Shown piece after piece: positions 10,880-21,100 of a stretch of DNA of 64,000 bases (the stretch's first letter is position 1; every line of letters starts with the position of its first letter). This DNA is from Agarophyton chilense (lineage: Eukaryota > Rhodophyta > Florideophyceae > Gracilariales > Gracilariaceae): contig JARGXX010000090.1 in assembly GCA_030374765.1 (NCBI GenBank), positions 372,001 to 436,000 on the forward strand. The letters run 5' to 3'. Position numbers and translations under genes: made by a program. Under the pieces are notes generated by a model. The model searched no databases. It saw nothing but the letters and a program-made list of their open reading frames with translations, and had not been told where the DNA came from.

Positions 10880-11700
10880 CATCAATGACTACTCTGTGGG
10901 CGATGAATCGGTTTTAAAAGATAAAAATTGGAAATACTTCACGCTTGTAAAGACAAGCTAATCTGCTCCAAAATGACTTCTTAGAACTGGCTTTATCAAA
11001 GTTTTGGGAGTCGCGTTATTTCTTGTCTGGAAGAAAAAGTACTGAATCTTATCCGACATTTTTTTGAAGATTCGTTGGTAATTTGTTTGTGCTCATTTTG
11101 AGCAGTAATTAGATTAAATTGGAGATATTATCATGCTTTATCCAAAGTTTTGGTCAAAAGTGCTCCACTTTGACCTAGCGGGAAAGGTCTTTAATGGAAT
11201 TTGAGAGCAAAGGATATTTCTTTGAAAATGCTTTTCGTTGCTGGGGGCTACAAAACATTAAGAAACACTCAGGGTTGAGGTTTAGGTTCAGACCAAACAC
11301 GCAGTTTATTGTTTTGTTTTCAATATAAAGCTGTTTCTTGGTACTTGTGTTTGTATTGAAGGTAGTTCGTGTTTTTAAGATTTATGCAAAGAGAAGCTTA
11401 ATGAAAATATTTGTGCTACAATTGGCTTGTTTTTCACGTATGTCGATGTTAAAGTTAAGCGCAGAAAGTTTTTACAAAGGTTGGAATTTGCGGCTCGAAT
11501 TCACATTTTTTAAGGACATACATTGAAAAAACTGGTAATCGACTTCAACCAATTGTTTCTGGGCTGGAAATGTGAGTTTTGGTCTTTGATTAGTTAGAAA
11601 GTCTATTCTTATTTAATTTTAAGGACAAAAGCTAATTTTCGATTACAATACAAACGCGAAGCATAGAACATGGTGACAGACTGTCCTTTTGAACCACCTC
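10880..11700. other. AT-rich intergenic DNA
   Basis: No gene or repeat is recognised. It is downstream of the carbamate kinase stop codon (that gene reads leftwards) and probably contains its 3' untranslated region. I see no clear AATAAA in the right place. Confidence 0.4.
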
Positions 11701-11719
11701 AAAGGGGTCACATCGATCG

Positions 11720-12724
11720 CTATTCAGACAGATGGTACACAAGTTTTTCATCGTGTGTGTTCATACTTTCACGAGCAACTTGTTCCGGGAAGATCCAGGT
11801 CCCGGTTACGCCTTTGAGCGCTCGGGATATATTTTCCGGGTCGGTGACCAGAACTTGCTTGCCGCCGTTTTCAAGGAACTTGATGCAGGCCTCAATTTTG
11901 GGCTTCATGCTTCCAGGGGCAAATTGCCCCTCTTTGTTGTACTTCCTAGCCTCCGAGGCGGTCATATTGTCGAGCCACAACTCATCGGATGTGTTGAAAT
12001 TTAGAGCAACCTTTGGCACGCCGGTGGAGAACAGCAGCAAGTCCGCACCAATGACTTTCGCTAGTAGTGCAGAGGCAAAGTCTTTGTCGATAACGGCTTC
12101 GATGCCATCCAGTTCTCCTGTCTCGTTTTCCACGACTGGAATACCTCCTCCTCCCGTAGCAATAACCACCACTCCCGCTTTGATCAAGGTTTTGATCGCA
12201 TCTGCTTCAACTATCTCTACAGGTAAAGGAGAAGGCACCACTCGGCGCCAGCCACGACCAGCGTCTTCAGTATAGGTCTCACCATCCTTCATGCGGTCTC
12301 GGGCCGTCCTCTCATCCAGAAAGGAACCGATTGGCTTGGTGGGATTCTCAAGGGCAGGATCGTCCGCGTTGACTCGAACTAGAGTGACGATCGTCGCGAC
12401 TGCCTTGTCCATGCCACGGCGCTTAAACTCATTGTGCATAGCACGTTGGAACATATAGCCAATTGCGCCTTGCGTGTCAGCGTCACAATAGTCTAGAGGC
12501 ACAGGATGCAATTCGTGAGCCGCCAGTTCTGAACGACGCATGTCAAAACCCACTTGAGGTCCATTGCCATGAGTTAGTACAACATTCCAGCCGTCTTGGA
12601 TCATATCGACGATGTGAGCCACAGTTTCGCGGGCGGCGTTGTATTGGTCGTTGATGGTCTTCTTAGTCTTATCCTTGATAAGGGCGTTACCACCCACTGC
12701 GACGACCGCCACGCGGTTAGTCAT
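11720..12724 (-). CDS. Carbamate kinase
   Basis: An amino-acid kinase family enzyme that interconverts ADP plus carbamoyl phosphate with ATP plus carbamate, the last step of the arginine deiminase pathway in bacteria and a few protists. From the ATG at 12724 it has 334 residues, close to the usual 310-320. Motifs in order: GGNA at 11-14, GNGPQVG at 53-59, TQGAIGY at 84-90, VVPSPLP at 162-168, GGGGIPV at 191-197, VIDKDFASALLA at 211-222 and GSMKPKIEA at 271-279. All are as in active carbamate kinases and distinguish it from glutamate-5-kinase or aspartokinase. The frame stays open upstream to an ATG at 13054, adding 110 Ser/Arg/Asn-rich residues. That could be an organelle-targeting presequence, but I prefer the inner start because homology begins there. 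There are no introns. No arginine deiminase or ornithine transcarbamylase gene is nearby. Confidence 0.93.
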   Translation of the reverse strand: MTNRVAVVAVGGNALIKDKTKKTINDQYNAARETVAHIVDMIQDGWNVVLTHGNGPQVGFDMRRSELAAHELHPVPLDYCDADTQGAIGYMFQRAMHNEFKRRGMDKAVATIVTLVRVNADDPALENPTKPIGSFLDERTARDRMKDGETYTEDAGRGWRRVVPSPLPVEIVEADAIKTLIKAGVVVIATGGGGIPVVENETGELDGIEAVIDKDFASALLAKVIGADLLLFSTGVPKVALNFNTSDELWLDNMTASEARKYNKEGQFAPGSMKPKIEACIKFLENGGKQVLVTDPENISRALKGVTGTWIFPEQVARESMNTHDEKLVYHLSE

Positions 12725-15149
12725 CTTGATCTTTCTCCTCTGTTTGCCGCGGATACTGTCAGAGCCGCGACGCTCGTTCGGGCCCGTGGGTGACCATTCA
12801 GCCCCAGAAAGCGTTGCATACGCGTATCTAGTGTGTGTGAGCGGTTGTCGAGCGCACCTCGAGCGAGTATTCGCCAGTGATCTACAGGGGTTGGTAGAAC
12901 TGAGGAAACGGCTGGGCGCTTGTATAGGCAGCCAAGTCGCCACGAAGGTTGCACGTCTTTCGTTGAGTGAAGCGTTGAAATTTGGGGTCATTGAAGAACG
13001 GGTGAAGTTGTTGACAAAGGAATGTCGAAGCGAGTTGTTGGAAGGTAACGTCAAGCGACGAAATCATTTTGTACAAGATAGGAGGTATCCCTCCACTGGC
13101 AGTGGCTGTAGAATCCTGGAGATTCCAGATGTACTCTTGACACGTTGGTCGTTCACGTGCGGGCTTCTGCTCGCTTGGGTGCTCACCAGAATCTTGCGAC
13201 GCCACTTGCTGAACTGGTCTGCGGCGCTGCTGCCTCGTCATCATTCGCCGATCTACGAAGGGGAGATACGATCTACGGGAGGGGACCTCCCTAAATCACA
13301 AGAATTGTTCATCATTTGATGCACGACGCCTTTGCAATGCCTGCCCGCTGCTCCTCCTCCCTGCAGCAATGCCGTTATGGAATATGATCCAGACCAGGTC
13401 TGCAGTGGAAGCGTCCGTCGCTCGACATCGACATCCCGCTCTGACCAGCGAAACGTTGGATACTCGATATGCTTCGTCACCCCTACCTTGCCTCACCTCC
13501 CATTTAAATTTAAAATTCCCACAGCCCGGACACTTTGGTCTGTGATGAGTGCTGAGTGTCTGGTGTATACTTAGATATCATGGACGTGACCATTCTCTTG
13601 GCGTTGACAACTTCAATAAACTCGTCATTGTCACCTACATGTTGGTTCTCGGTACCACCAATATGCGTTCCATAAGTTAATGTTGAAGCACGGTTTTTCG
13701 ATACGCAGAGCTCTGCGGTTGGAGCTCATACCCGCTGCTTGAACATATGCCTTCCTTGGGGCTGGCCGATGCTTACTGCGCCAGAACGTATCTGCGCTCC
13801 GCCGCTCATCGTTGAAGCAACAGGTTCGACAAACGAAGAGTAAGGCGGAAAACATAGTGCCCTCCAAAGCACGTGTTGTGTCGGGCTTGGAAGCGAGCTG
13901 GCACGCAATACTTAGTGTTCTCCGCTGTGTGTTTTTGTTTCTCATACATAGAGATTTGAACGCAGAGCCGGTTCGCTTCGCACTTGTAGATATCTCATCA
14001 GCATGAAAAGAAGTTGTTTAGGAATTGCAGACCAGGTCTCCTGAGCGATGTGGAGACGATTGTACTTCCCCTCCCTCCGAAGCACCAAGAGACATCTCTT
14101 CATCGCGAATTGCTCACAAGTACAAGTGGGATATCGATCCACGAACAGGCGAGATGTCAAGACACTAATAAAATATTAGAGGTGTGGCCGGACGACATCA
14201 TAACTTTTGTCGCGGATGGGCGGTGCGCATACGTTTGTAGATGTCCGCGCGCGACGTAGACAATGCACCCACCGCGGTGTGGCTGACGACTTCTGCCTAC
14301 CGCTGCCTCCACTTGCTGCCGCTCGAGGTGCAGTGCCCTGCGTCAGGGTTTCACGCCCATGAGGAGAAGTCGCGTCCGTATTGGGATGCAGAGTAGTGTA
14401 ACAGCGCGCCGAGCTGCGTTGTAGTCATCTGCAATACCAGTCTGAAACCAACAATACTCTGCACCTGCTAGACGTCTCTCTAGACGCTCAGCATAGCGAG
14501 GAATTGAGCGTGGAAAAGCGGCTGTTGCACAGTAGTCAGGGCGGAACACGGGCAGGCGAGCACTTCACTGTGAGCACATGGACAAGACAAAAGCTTCCAA
14601 TATTTTGCCTACCGTTTCTTCCTTGTACTGTATCCCGAAAGCGATTTCCCTTCCCTGCGTGCACCATTTTCGCTCTCTCGTTTCATACTTCATGCGTGTC
14701 ATCTTCTTCGCAGCTTAACTCGCCAACGCCATTCGACGCACCTGCAGACAAGGCTTTTCTCACTGTACTTTCACCGGCTCCCTTCTAGTCCTGAAAAGCT
14801 TTCAGTTTGGCAGAGGAAAAGGCGTGTAGCTTCCACTACTTCTTGCTCGCATTCGAAGGGTGCGAGGTCCAATTCTATCGACATCGAAAATTGTTTTGTG
14901 CTTATAAGACAGAACTTCTCGTCGCACAATTTGCGATGAGTACTCCTCTTTCTTCATGTGATCAGCATGCTTTTTTAGCTCAAATAGGATAGATGGCCCC
15001 GATTCATACAGCAATTCTTCTCTAAGGCGAATGTTTCATTAGTTGGGATCGTGTTTCAAATGAGGTCATGAGGGAGCGGAGAGATAAGCTACACAGTGCT
15101 TGTGTCTTAGATTCCCCCGCGGTATGGTGTCGGAGAAAACGAGTTAGTT
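12725..15149. other. Intergenic region upstream of carbamate kinase
   Basis: Contains the kinase 5' region (in-frame extension to 13054), a TTTAAATTTAAAATT run near 13504 that could serve as an AT-rich promoter element, and moderately GC-rich DNA. Short frames at 13332-13574, 13631-13945 and 14504-14788 show no recognisable domain, and several overlap on both strands. I call no gene here. Confidence 0.4.
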
Positions 15150-15640
15150 AACCACAGGCCAATTCCAAGCTCAAGACTTCCATCGCTGCACAAATGGAGA
15201 CATCATTAGTTTTTGTGGGATCCCGGTAGATTTTGCAGATGTCAAGGAGGAAATTAAGCTGAAAAGAAAAAGCAAAAACTGTGTCAGTCGACACATTCGA
15301 ATCTGTCCATGCCGGTACAAGATAAACAGAAGCAATTTGTGCACAATTCGCAACGAAACATGTCTCGTCTCTCCAACCAGTCAGGTTTAGAAAAAGAATT
15401 TTGGTAATGGCGGGCAGGGTTGAAAAAGAAGTGCAGCACTTTCTTTTTCGTAGTTCACAAATGAACGCTACTTACCGTGATGAGCGCCAAAACGGAGAGA
15501 AGGTGATCTCTGATATATATATAAAAGCAATGGTCGCTAGGATTTACGACCGTCAAAAAGAGACATTTACTAGAAAGGATGGAACCCTGTCCCCGCGGAA
15601 TCAGGGGTGAGAGACCATAATAAAGAAGAGAAGAAGAAGA
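15150..15640 (+). mobile_element. LINE 3' end, copy 1
   Basis: A fragment of the C-terminal part of a non-LTR retrotransposon ORF2. The plus strand reads a segment equivalent to the zinc-finger-like end of LINE proteins: FATKHVSSLQPV, then VEKEVQHFLFRSSQMNA, then QKETFTRKDGTLSPRNQG followed by a stop. A tail CCATAATAAAGAAGAGAAGAAG at 15615-15640 looks like the LINE 3' terminus with a simple-repeat tail. The fragment is 5' truncated, as is usual for LINEs, and carries internal stops. Confidence 0.6.
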
Positions 15641-15989
15641 GGGTGCGGATGAGGGCAAGAAGATTTAGCTCGGCGACAGAGTAATCACTGTCTGCCACGT
15701 TGAGGTATACCACAAGAATCTCACTTTTCCAAAAACACCCCAGAGGCTTGACGTCACTGTTCAAGAGATGACTAGATGCGACCAATCTACTCTCTTTTCC
15801 TCGGAGAGTAATTGAAGACCATTGTTTGGGGACATCACGCGAAATGACCGGCCATCACAGCATATATATATTATACAGGCCGTTGAAATCGAGTTGTCCA
15901 TGGTACCAACGGTACGCTTACCGTTGGTACTGATCTGCAATTGATTGCATTCCAAGTATTGTAATCTGTCAGAATCATAAATCACCAAG

Positions 15990-16515
15990 CCACTGCGGGA
16001 CCGTTCAAAACGAACGCGTTGACAGTCGTGCAAAACGTGGACTGGCGCTGCCAATGGAAGACCAAGTGCGGATCCCGATCGATATGCTGGACGTTAGGCC
16101 CGCACTTTCTTCGTCGACCAGAGGAAACCGTGTACTTCCACAGTTCCCCGCGTTTGTTACAGACGAGAAACCTGCGCGAAAAGCAGAGATGATGCTCACA
16201 CAATTCTACACAACACACGTTCCGAGCTTACATCCAGTCGCATCCTTCGTTGAAAAGAAAACGCTTAGATGTGATTACGGAGAAAATGTGAAGAAAGATT
16301 GCGAACATGTTGTCTTTCGATGCCCGCGAAAAAACGTGGCCCCGTAGCGAACTAGTAGCTGGTCTCCCAAAACGTAGAGAAAACTTACAAGAGATAATTC
16401 GACATGAACCACAGAAGTTCTTAGCCTTTCTCGAGAGAGAAAGCTTTTACTGAAGGCTTTCCTTCAGCTTAGTAATACAAAGCTGTTGACCACAATAAAG
16501 AAAAAGAAGAAAAAG
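15990..16515 (+). mobile_element. LINE 3' end, copy 2
   Basis: A second LINE ORF2 C-terminus. 16054-16347 reads LTQFYTTHVPSLHPVASFV, then CDYGENVKKDCEHVVFRCP, the Cys/His-rich EHVLFxCP signature of non-LTR elements. After a frame change it continues LPKRRENLQEIIRHEPQKFL and ends FLERESFY before a stop near 16455. The 3' end is CCACAATAAAGAAAAAGAAG (about 16490-16515). The sequence resembles but is not identical to copy 1, so these are two insertions or two related families. The upstream limit is uncertain: 15660-15990 may belong to it but I cannot read it. Confidence 0.7.
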
Positions 16516-16653
16516 CAAGCTATCTCTTTAGGATTTTTAGAGATTGTAATGCAGGATAAGAGGGTTAAAGGTTAACTTAGAAAAAGAAAACTGTAAATTG
16601 TGTTCGAGAGTGATGTAGGAAGGGTATCTAATGTATCTACTGTACTACCGCAG

Positions 16654-17871
16654 TTAAACATGCTTGGCAGATTCGGCTGAGGAGAGGGGGATGTCCCAGC
16701 CAGTGGCTCCGTTGAGGTACTGAATGTCGTAAGAATAGTCGGGAATAGAAGCTACATTGGTCAAAAGGTCCTTGACGGCCTTCAGTATTTGGGGATTTTT
16801 CACTAGCGTATCAAGGGTTTGTTCGCAAGCTTCTGCAACTCTGCAAAGAGTCGTAACGGCTGCAGTACTCGATTTTCCCGACTGTAACAAACTGTGAACG
16901 AGCTCAAGGGCTGTGTCTGCAGACACGATGTGAGTGTTGACCATTGCGGCAAGCCCCTCTGAATAGCCCAAAAACTGGGCCCTATTGCAACGAGTGTGTC
17001 GTGGTTGTCTCAACTTTTCCGCGGCCTCGGCCATAAACCTCGGGCAAAAGCCCTTCAAGACGGAATCATTTACAGCTGCAACAGTGAGTACAATGTTCGA
17101 CGCCCTAGATGGATGGTTACAAACCTTTGCGGGATCAATCAGTTCCGATGTTGCCGCGCAGACGATGTCCTCATCGCGCACAGGGGCATCCGACCGCCAC
17201 ATCATCCGCTGCAAGATAGAAGCGGCGTGTTTGACAGGGATTCGCATCTGTCCTACGGCATCGAACACAGCTTCACAACTGTCCAACGGTGGCGCTCGAC
17301 GCTTCGATTTGGGGCGGCGGCCAGGTTGAAACTTGTGCCTGCGCAAACGCACTGATGCCTTGGAATCAGGCGTAGAATGCGTTTCCGTAGAAAAATGGGC
17401 CGAGGCATTCGCGTCGGCGGGGCTGGCGGGGCTGGCTGTGCAATCGTTGCAGTCGGTGAATTCGGTGCCGTCAGAGTGCTCAGTAAGGTCGGCGTGGTCA
17501 GTGAGGTCAGTGTGGTCAGGATGGTCGGTGCGGTTGGCTTGTAGGGTGGAGAGATCGATGGCATTCAGGGCGTCCACCAAGTCGATGAATGCATGAAGCA
17601 GCGGCTTTACTCGCGCCTCTTCGGCGGGATTGACGTCGAACTCGAGGCGCACCTTCATGATGGAGGTGGGTATCTGGCAGCGGCAGCACTCGACGCCGCT
17701 GTGGGGGACGGCAGAATTGCGACCCCGTGAAAGGTCTTTGGAAGCTGAGATGACTGAGTCGGAGATGACTGGCGAGGACGAAGGAATGTGATGTGAGCGA
17801 TGCATCGCGTTCACCTCCGACACAGGCCAATCGGCGGCGGCCACGTCCGTCAGGCTCCAACCCGTGCTCAC
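16654..17871 (-). CDS. Putative MIF4G-like helical-repeat protein
   Basis: A 405-residue single-exon protein. The N-terminal third is Ser/Pro-rich. Residues around 115-140 form an Asp/Thr/His repeat (TDHPDHTDLTDHADLTEHSD) and a basic patch KFQPGRRPKSKRR follows. The C-terminal 190 residues are all-helical. The stretch FLGYSEGLAAMVNTHIVSAD with ALELVHSLLQS and VTTLCRVAEACEQTLDT resembles the central helices of MIF4G domains (eIF4G, CWC22 and kin), where GELF-type helices precede LCxLLxTxGxxLD. This is a family resemblance only, so binding of RNA or a helicase partner is inference. The start is uncertain: ATG 17871 or the inner MKVRLEFDVNP at 17658. It shares a divergent promoter with TAF1. Confidence 0.6.
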   Translation of the reverse strand: MSTGWSLTDVAAADWPVSEVNAMHRSHHIPSSSPVISDSVISASKDLSRGRNSAVPHSGVECCRCQIPTSIMKVRLEFDVNPAEEARVKPLLHAFIDLVDALNAIDLSTLQANRTDHPDHTDLTDHADLTEHSDGTEFTDCNDCTASPASPADANASAHFSTETHSTPDSKASVRLRRHKFQPGRRPKSKRRAPPLDSCEAVFDAVGQMRIPVKHAASILQRMMWRSDAPVRDEDIVCAATSELIDPAKVCNHPSRASNIVLTVAAVNDSVLKGFCPRFMAEAAEKLRQPRHTRCNRAQFLGYSEGLAAMVNTHIVSADTALELVHSLLQSGKSSTAAVTTLCRVAEACEQTLDTLVKNPQILKAVKDLLTNVASIPDYSYDIQYLNGATGWDIPLSSAESAKHV

Positions 17872-18130
17872 GCTGTAAGCATCCTTTACAGCGGCGTTGG
17901 GGTGGGTGCAATTCGGCGAGCGCTCTTGAGCGCCGCGGTGTGGAATTGCAGACGCGTCCCGCTCATGTTATTGGGAAACACGACGCCGTCACCGCGTTGG
18001 TGCCGACTTATAAAAGGCGGAGATGCTGCCGGAGGGGCGTGGCGCGACCAAGAGCGAGTCAAGAAGCAGCCGAAGTTCGCCCCATCTGATTTTGTGATAC
18101 TGCGTCCAAGTCTGTACTTCTTCTGGCACC
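17872..18130. promoter_or_regulatory. Divergent promoter between MIF4G-like gene and TAF1
   Basis: A GC-rich 259-bp gap between two genes read away from each other. If the MIF4G-like protein starts at 17658 the gap grows to 472 bp. Only the TAF1 side has an obvious TATA box. Confidence 0.6.
18009..18015 (+). promoter_or_regulatory. TATA box of TAF1
   Basis: TATAAAA inside CTTATAAAAGGCGG, 116 bases before the TAF1 start codon. This spacing leaves about 85-90 bases for the 5' untranslated region if transcription starts 30 bases downstream. The start codon itself has a strong context, CACCATGG. Confidence 0.7.
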
Positions 18131-21100
18131 ATGGCAAACCGCGACGGTGGCACGGGCGGAACGGGCTTTCTTTTTGGTAACATCGACAAGCGCGGGCGCT
18201 TGGATGAGGATTATTTGGACGAGGAAACGAAAAATAACATCGACCATGTGGGCGGCAAGGTCGACAATAATGACAAGCAGCTGCGTGAGATTGAGTCGAT
18301 GCCGCTCAAAAAGGGTACTGTCTCGGATGAAGATGACAACTACGATGCCGATGAAGACCCGCAGAAACAGGACTACTTCGACATCGACGACCCAGATGAG
18401 CTTGATGAAAATACGCGAAACGATATGAATGCTCTTTCCACTCAGGCCAAACCTGTCATAGACGAGGATGAGAACTATGACGACGACGATGACGACGATG
18501 ACGGCCCAGCGGAAGAACTACCTGCTCAGAAAAAGGGCACCACCGCCTTGCAAACAGCCCCTGCCGATGGTTCCGCTTCTAGGAAAACCATTGCAACGTC
18601 TTCTGTCCAACGCAAAAGGCTTTCGTATGAGCAAGCCGCGCTAGAAGAGCAGAAACGTCTCATGAAAGCAGCGCGCGAAGCAACTAACAGACCCATTATG
18701 AGAATAGATTCAGCCGCAGCTGAAGAAGAGGAAGTGGACCCTCTTCCTTTTACTAAGGTGTTTTTCAAGCCGCCACCTCCTTTGAGATTTATCCCAGCGC
18801 AGAAGCGCTACGGAATTGTCAGAGAGCCACAGCCTGTACAACTTGCCCCTGACGAGGGAAAGAAATTGGAATCGGCCCCGAGTATGCCGGAAGTTGACCC
18901 TGTCGACTTCGTGCTTGCGTTGGATAAGAAGAACGTTCTCCAGAGAAAGGGAGTGAAAAATCGTGCTGAGATTGTTCCGGTTTATACGGAGGAGTATGAT
19001 GACGCTGCACGTCCGCTTGGTGATCAGCTTGTGATCGAACCTGTGAATGAAACGCATTGCCTGGTGCAACAGGTTGACTGGGAAAGTGACATCAAATGGG
19101 GTGAGCCCAATGAAGACGAAGACGACGAATGGACTAAAGAAGCTGTATGTGAGAAGCCAGATGCTCATATGCGGGACAGTGACGACGATGACGACGAATT
19201 TGAAGACCCCGTTCAGCTTAACGTTAAGGAAGGCGCGAAAGAGGCTGGTGCCGAATCGGACGATGATGTCGAATGGGAAGATGGTGGCCTGCTTGCGAAC
19301 GATTCTAAGGCTGCAAAGGCTGAGTCCATGAAGACTGCGGACCCCATGGATGTAGATGCGGCTGCTACGCAGACTTCTAACACAGGCAATGGGGCGACAG
19401 AGGATGCTAAAGCAAAGGGAAATAAATCTCCGAGTGCTACTGAAGTCAAAACAAGCGGGGGACCTAAGATTGAAGAGCAATGTACGGAGAAGAGTGACGT
19501 GAAAGAGCTTAGCCTTGTGGTAGCCCCGAAAAACTTGATAGAGTCCATACCACCTCAGAATACCGATCTGTGCGACGGCAATTGGGTGCATGGAATCGCC
19601 TGGGATTCTCAAAGTGACACTGACCCAGATGATGCGTCAAGTTCTTCATCTCAACCGTTGAAGATTGCTGGTGTCCGAGAGAAGCTTGCGCGTTTAATTT
19701 TAGACTTGAATGATGAGAATATGTCGTTCGAGCAGGTCATCGATGATTTTGTGAATGAGTCTCGCAACATGCAAGATGGAAAGAAGGTGTTGGATGTGAA
19801 AGGTCTCAGTCGAGATTTGCTTCAAACCACGGGCACAAGGCTTCAACAGCTGTTGGAAGCCGATCGATTCAACATTTCAAATGATTTGTATTATGCCAGT
19901 GGCTCCTCCACACATCAGCGAATCGACCGTAGATCGATTCTTCGCGGTCTTCAGAATGCTCCACCTGCCGTGAAATGCCAGACAACTCATTGGTCACTGT
20001 CTGCACAGTCGCTGTTGTCTTTCAGAAGACCGAAGCTTTATGCAGATGATTTGCCGAACAAAATGATACTGCAACCGTTCCGAAGGAAGAGGCCGAAAGC
20101 CGGAAAGGCTCAGATTGCGGGACAGGTACCAAAGAAGTTGTCAGAACTGCAATGTTCTGTCAAAGATGCGTACAGAGTATCTCTTTTCGAATATGCCCTT
20201 GAGCGACAACCTTCCGTTTTGCCTATTCCTGGTATGGCTTCCAGGGTGGTAACGTTTGCGAGGAAAATTTCGGCTGCCGAAGCCGCCCAGGCTTCTAAGA
20301 ATGCAGCTGGTACCGCTGAGGCCGATACGGTTTTTTTAGCGCCTGACGAACCCCCGCCAGTGAGCGCGGGTGATCTTGACGCAGACGGAAAGCCTCTGTC
20401 TGTTATAGAAAGTCATGTATATTCTGCTCCGTGCGTAAAAACTGTGACGCCGACGACCGATTTCCTGCTTGTTCGGAGCGAAAATGAGATGTTTGTTCGC
20501 GAGATTGACTCCGTGGTATCAGTTGGAGTTACAGAGCCGAAGATTGAAGTCATGGCCCCGAACACAGAGCGATACAAGAAGTTTGCGAAAGATCGAGTGT
20601 CATTATGGGTTATGCGGGAAGCTGCGAGACAACGAAAAGATTTTCTAAAGCTGCAGAAAAAGCAACAGAAAGAAGACGGTGGTCTTTTAGATCCTCGAGA
20701 AGAGCTGCAACCATATATTGAGAAGGAGCAAATTTTTCGGGCCTTTCCTCGAAGAAGGACGTACCCGGAAACATCACTTCTCAAACTACTTCGCGAAATG
20801 TCCAAGAATCAAAATGGGAAGTATGTTATTTCCGAAGAGTTCACAAAAATTGCACCCACGAGAGAAGCGAAAGAGGCAGAGCTTCTCAGAACCTTAACTC
20901 CTCAGGAAACAGCGGCATACGAGTCAATGGAAGCTGGATGGGAACATCTGCTGGATATCGGCGTGCAAACGTTTACATTTCCAAGCGGGCAAGGGAATAT
21001 TCTTGCTGCTTCTGAAAAAACGGGACATGAAGCTGGAACGGCTGTTGCGACCTTTTTAAAGTGCCACCTTTTTAAATCCCCGTGGTACCAGTCTCAGAGT

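Noticed and set aside
12639-13319. 226-codon plus-strand frame across the carbamate kinase start
   Set aside because: It overlaps the kinase on the opposite strand, has no recognisable motif and no promoter-like signal.
18710-19612. 300-codon minus-strand frame opposite TAF1
   Set aside because: It lies wholly within the TAF1 coding region, has no domain, and is explained by codon bias of the acidic sense strand.
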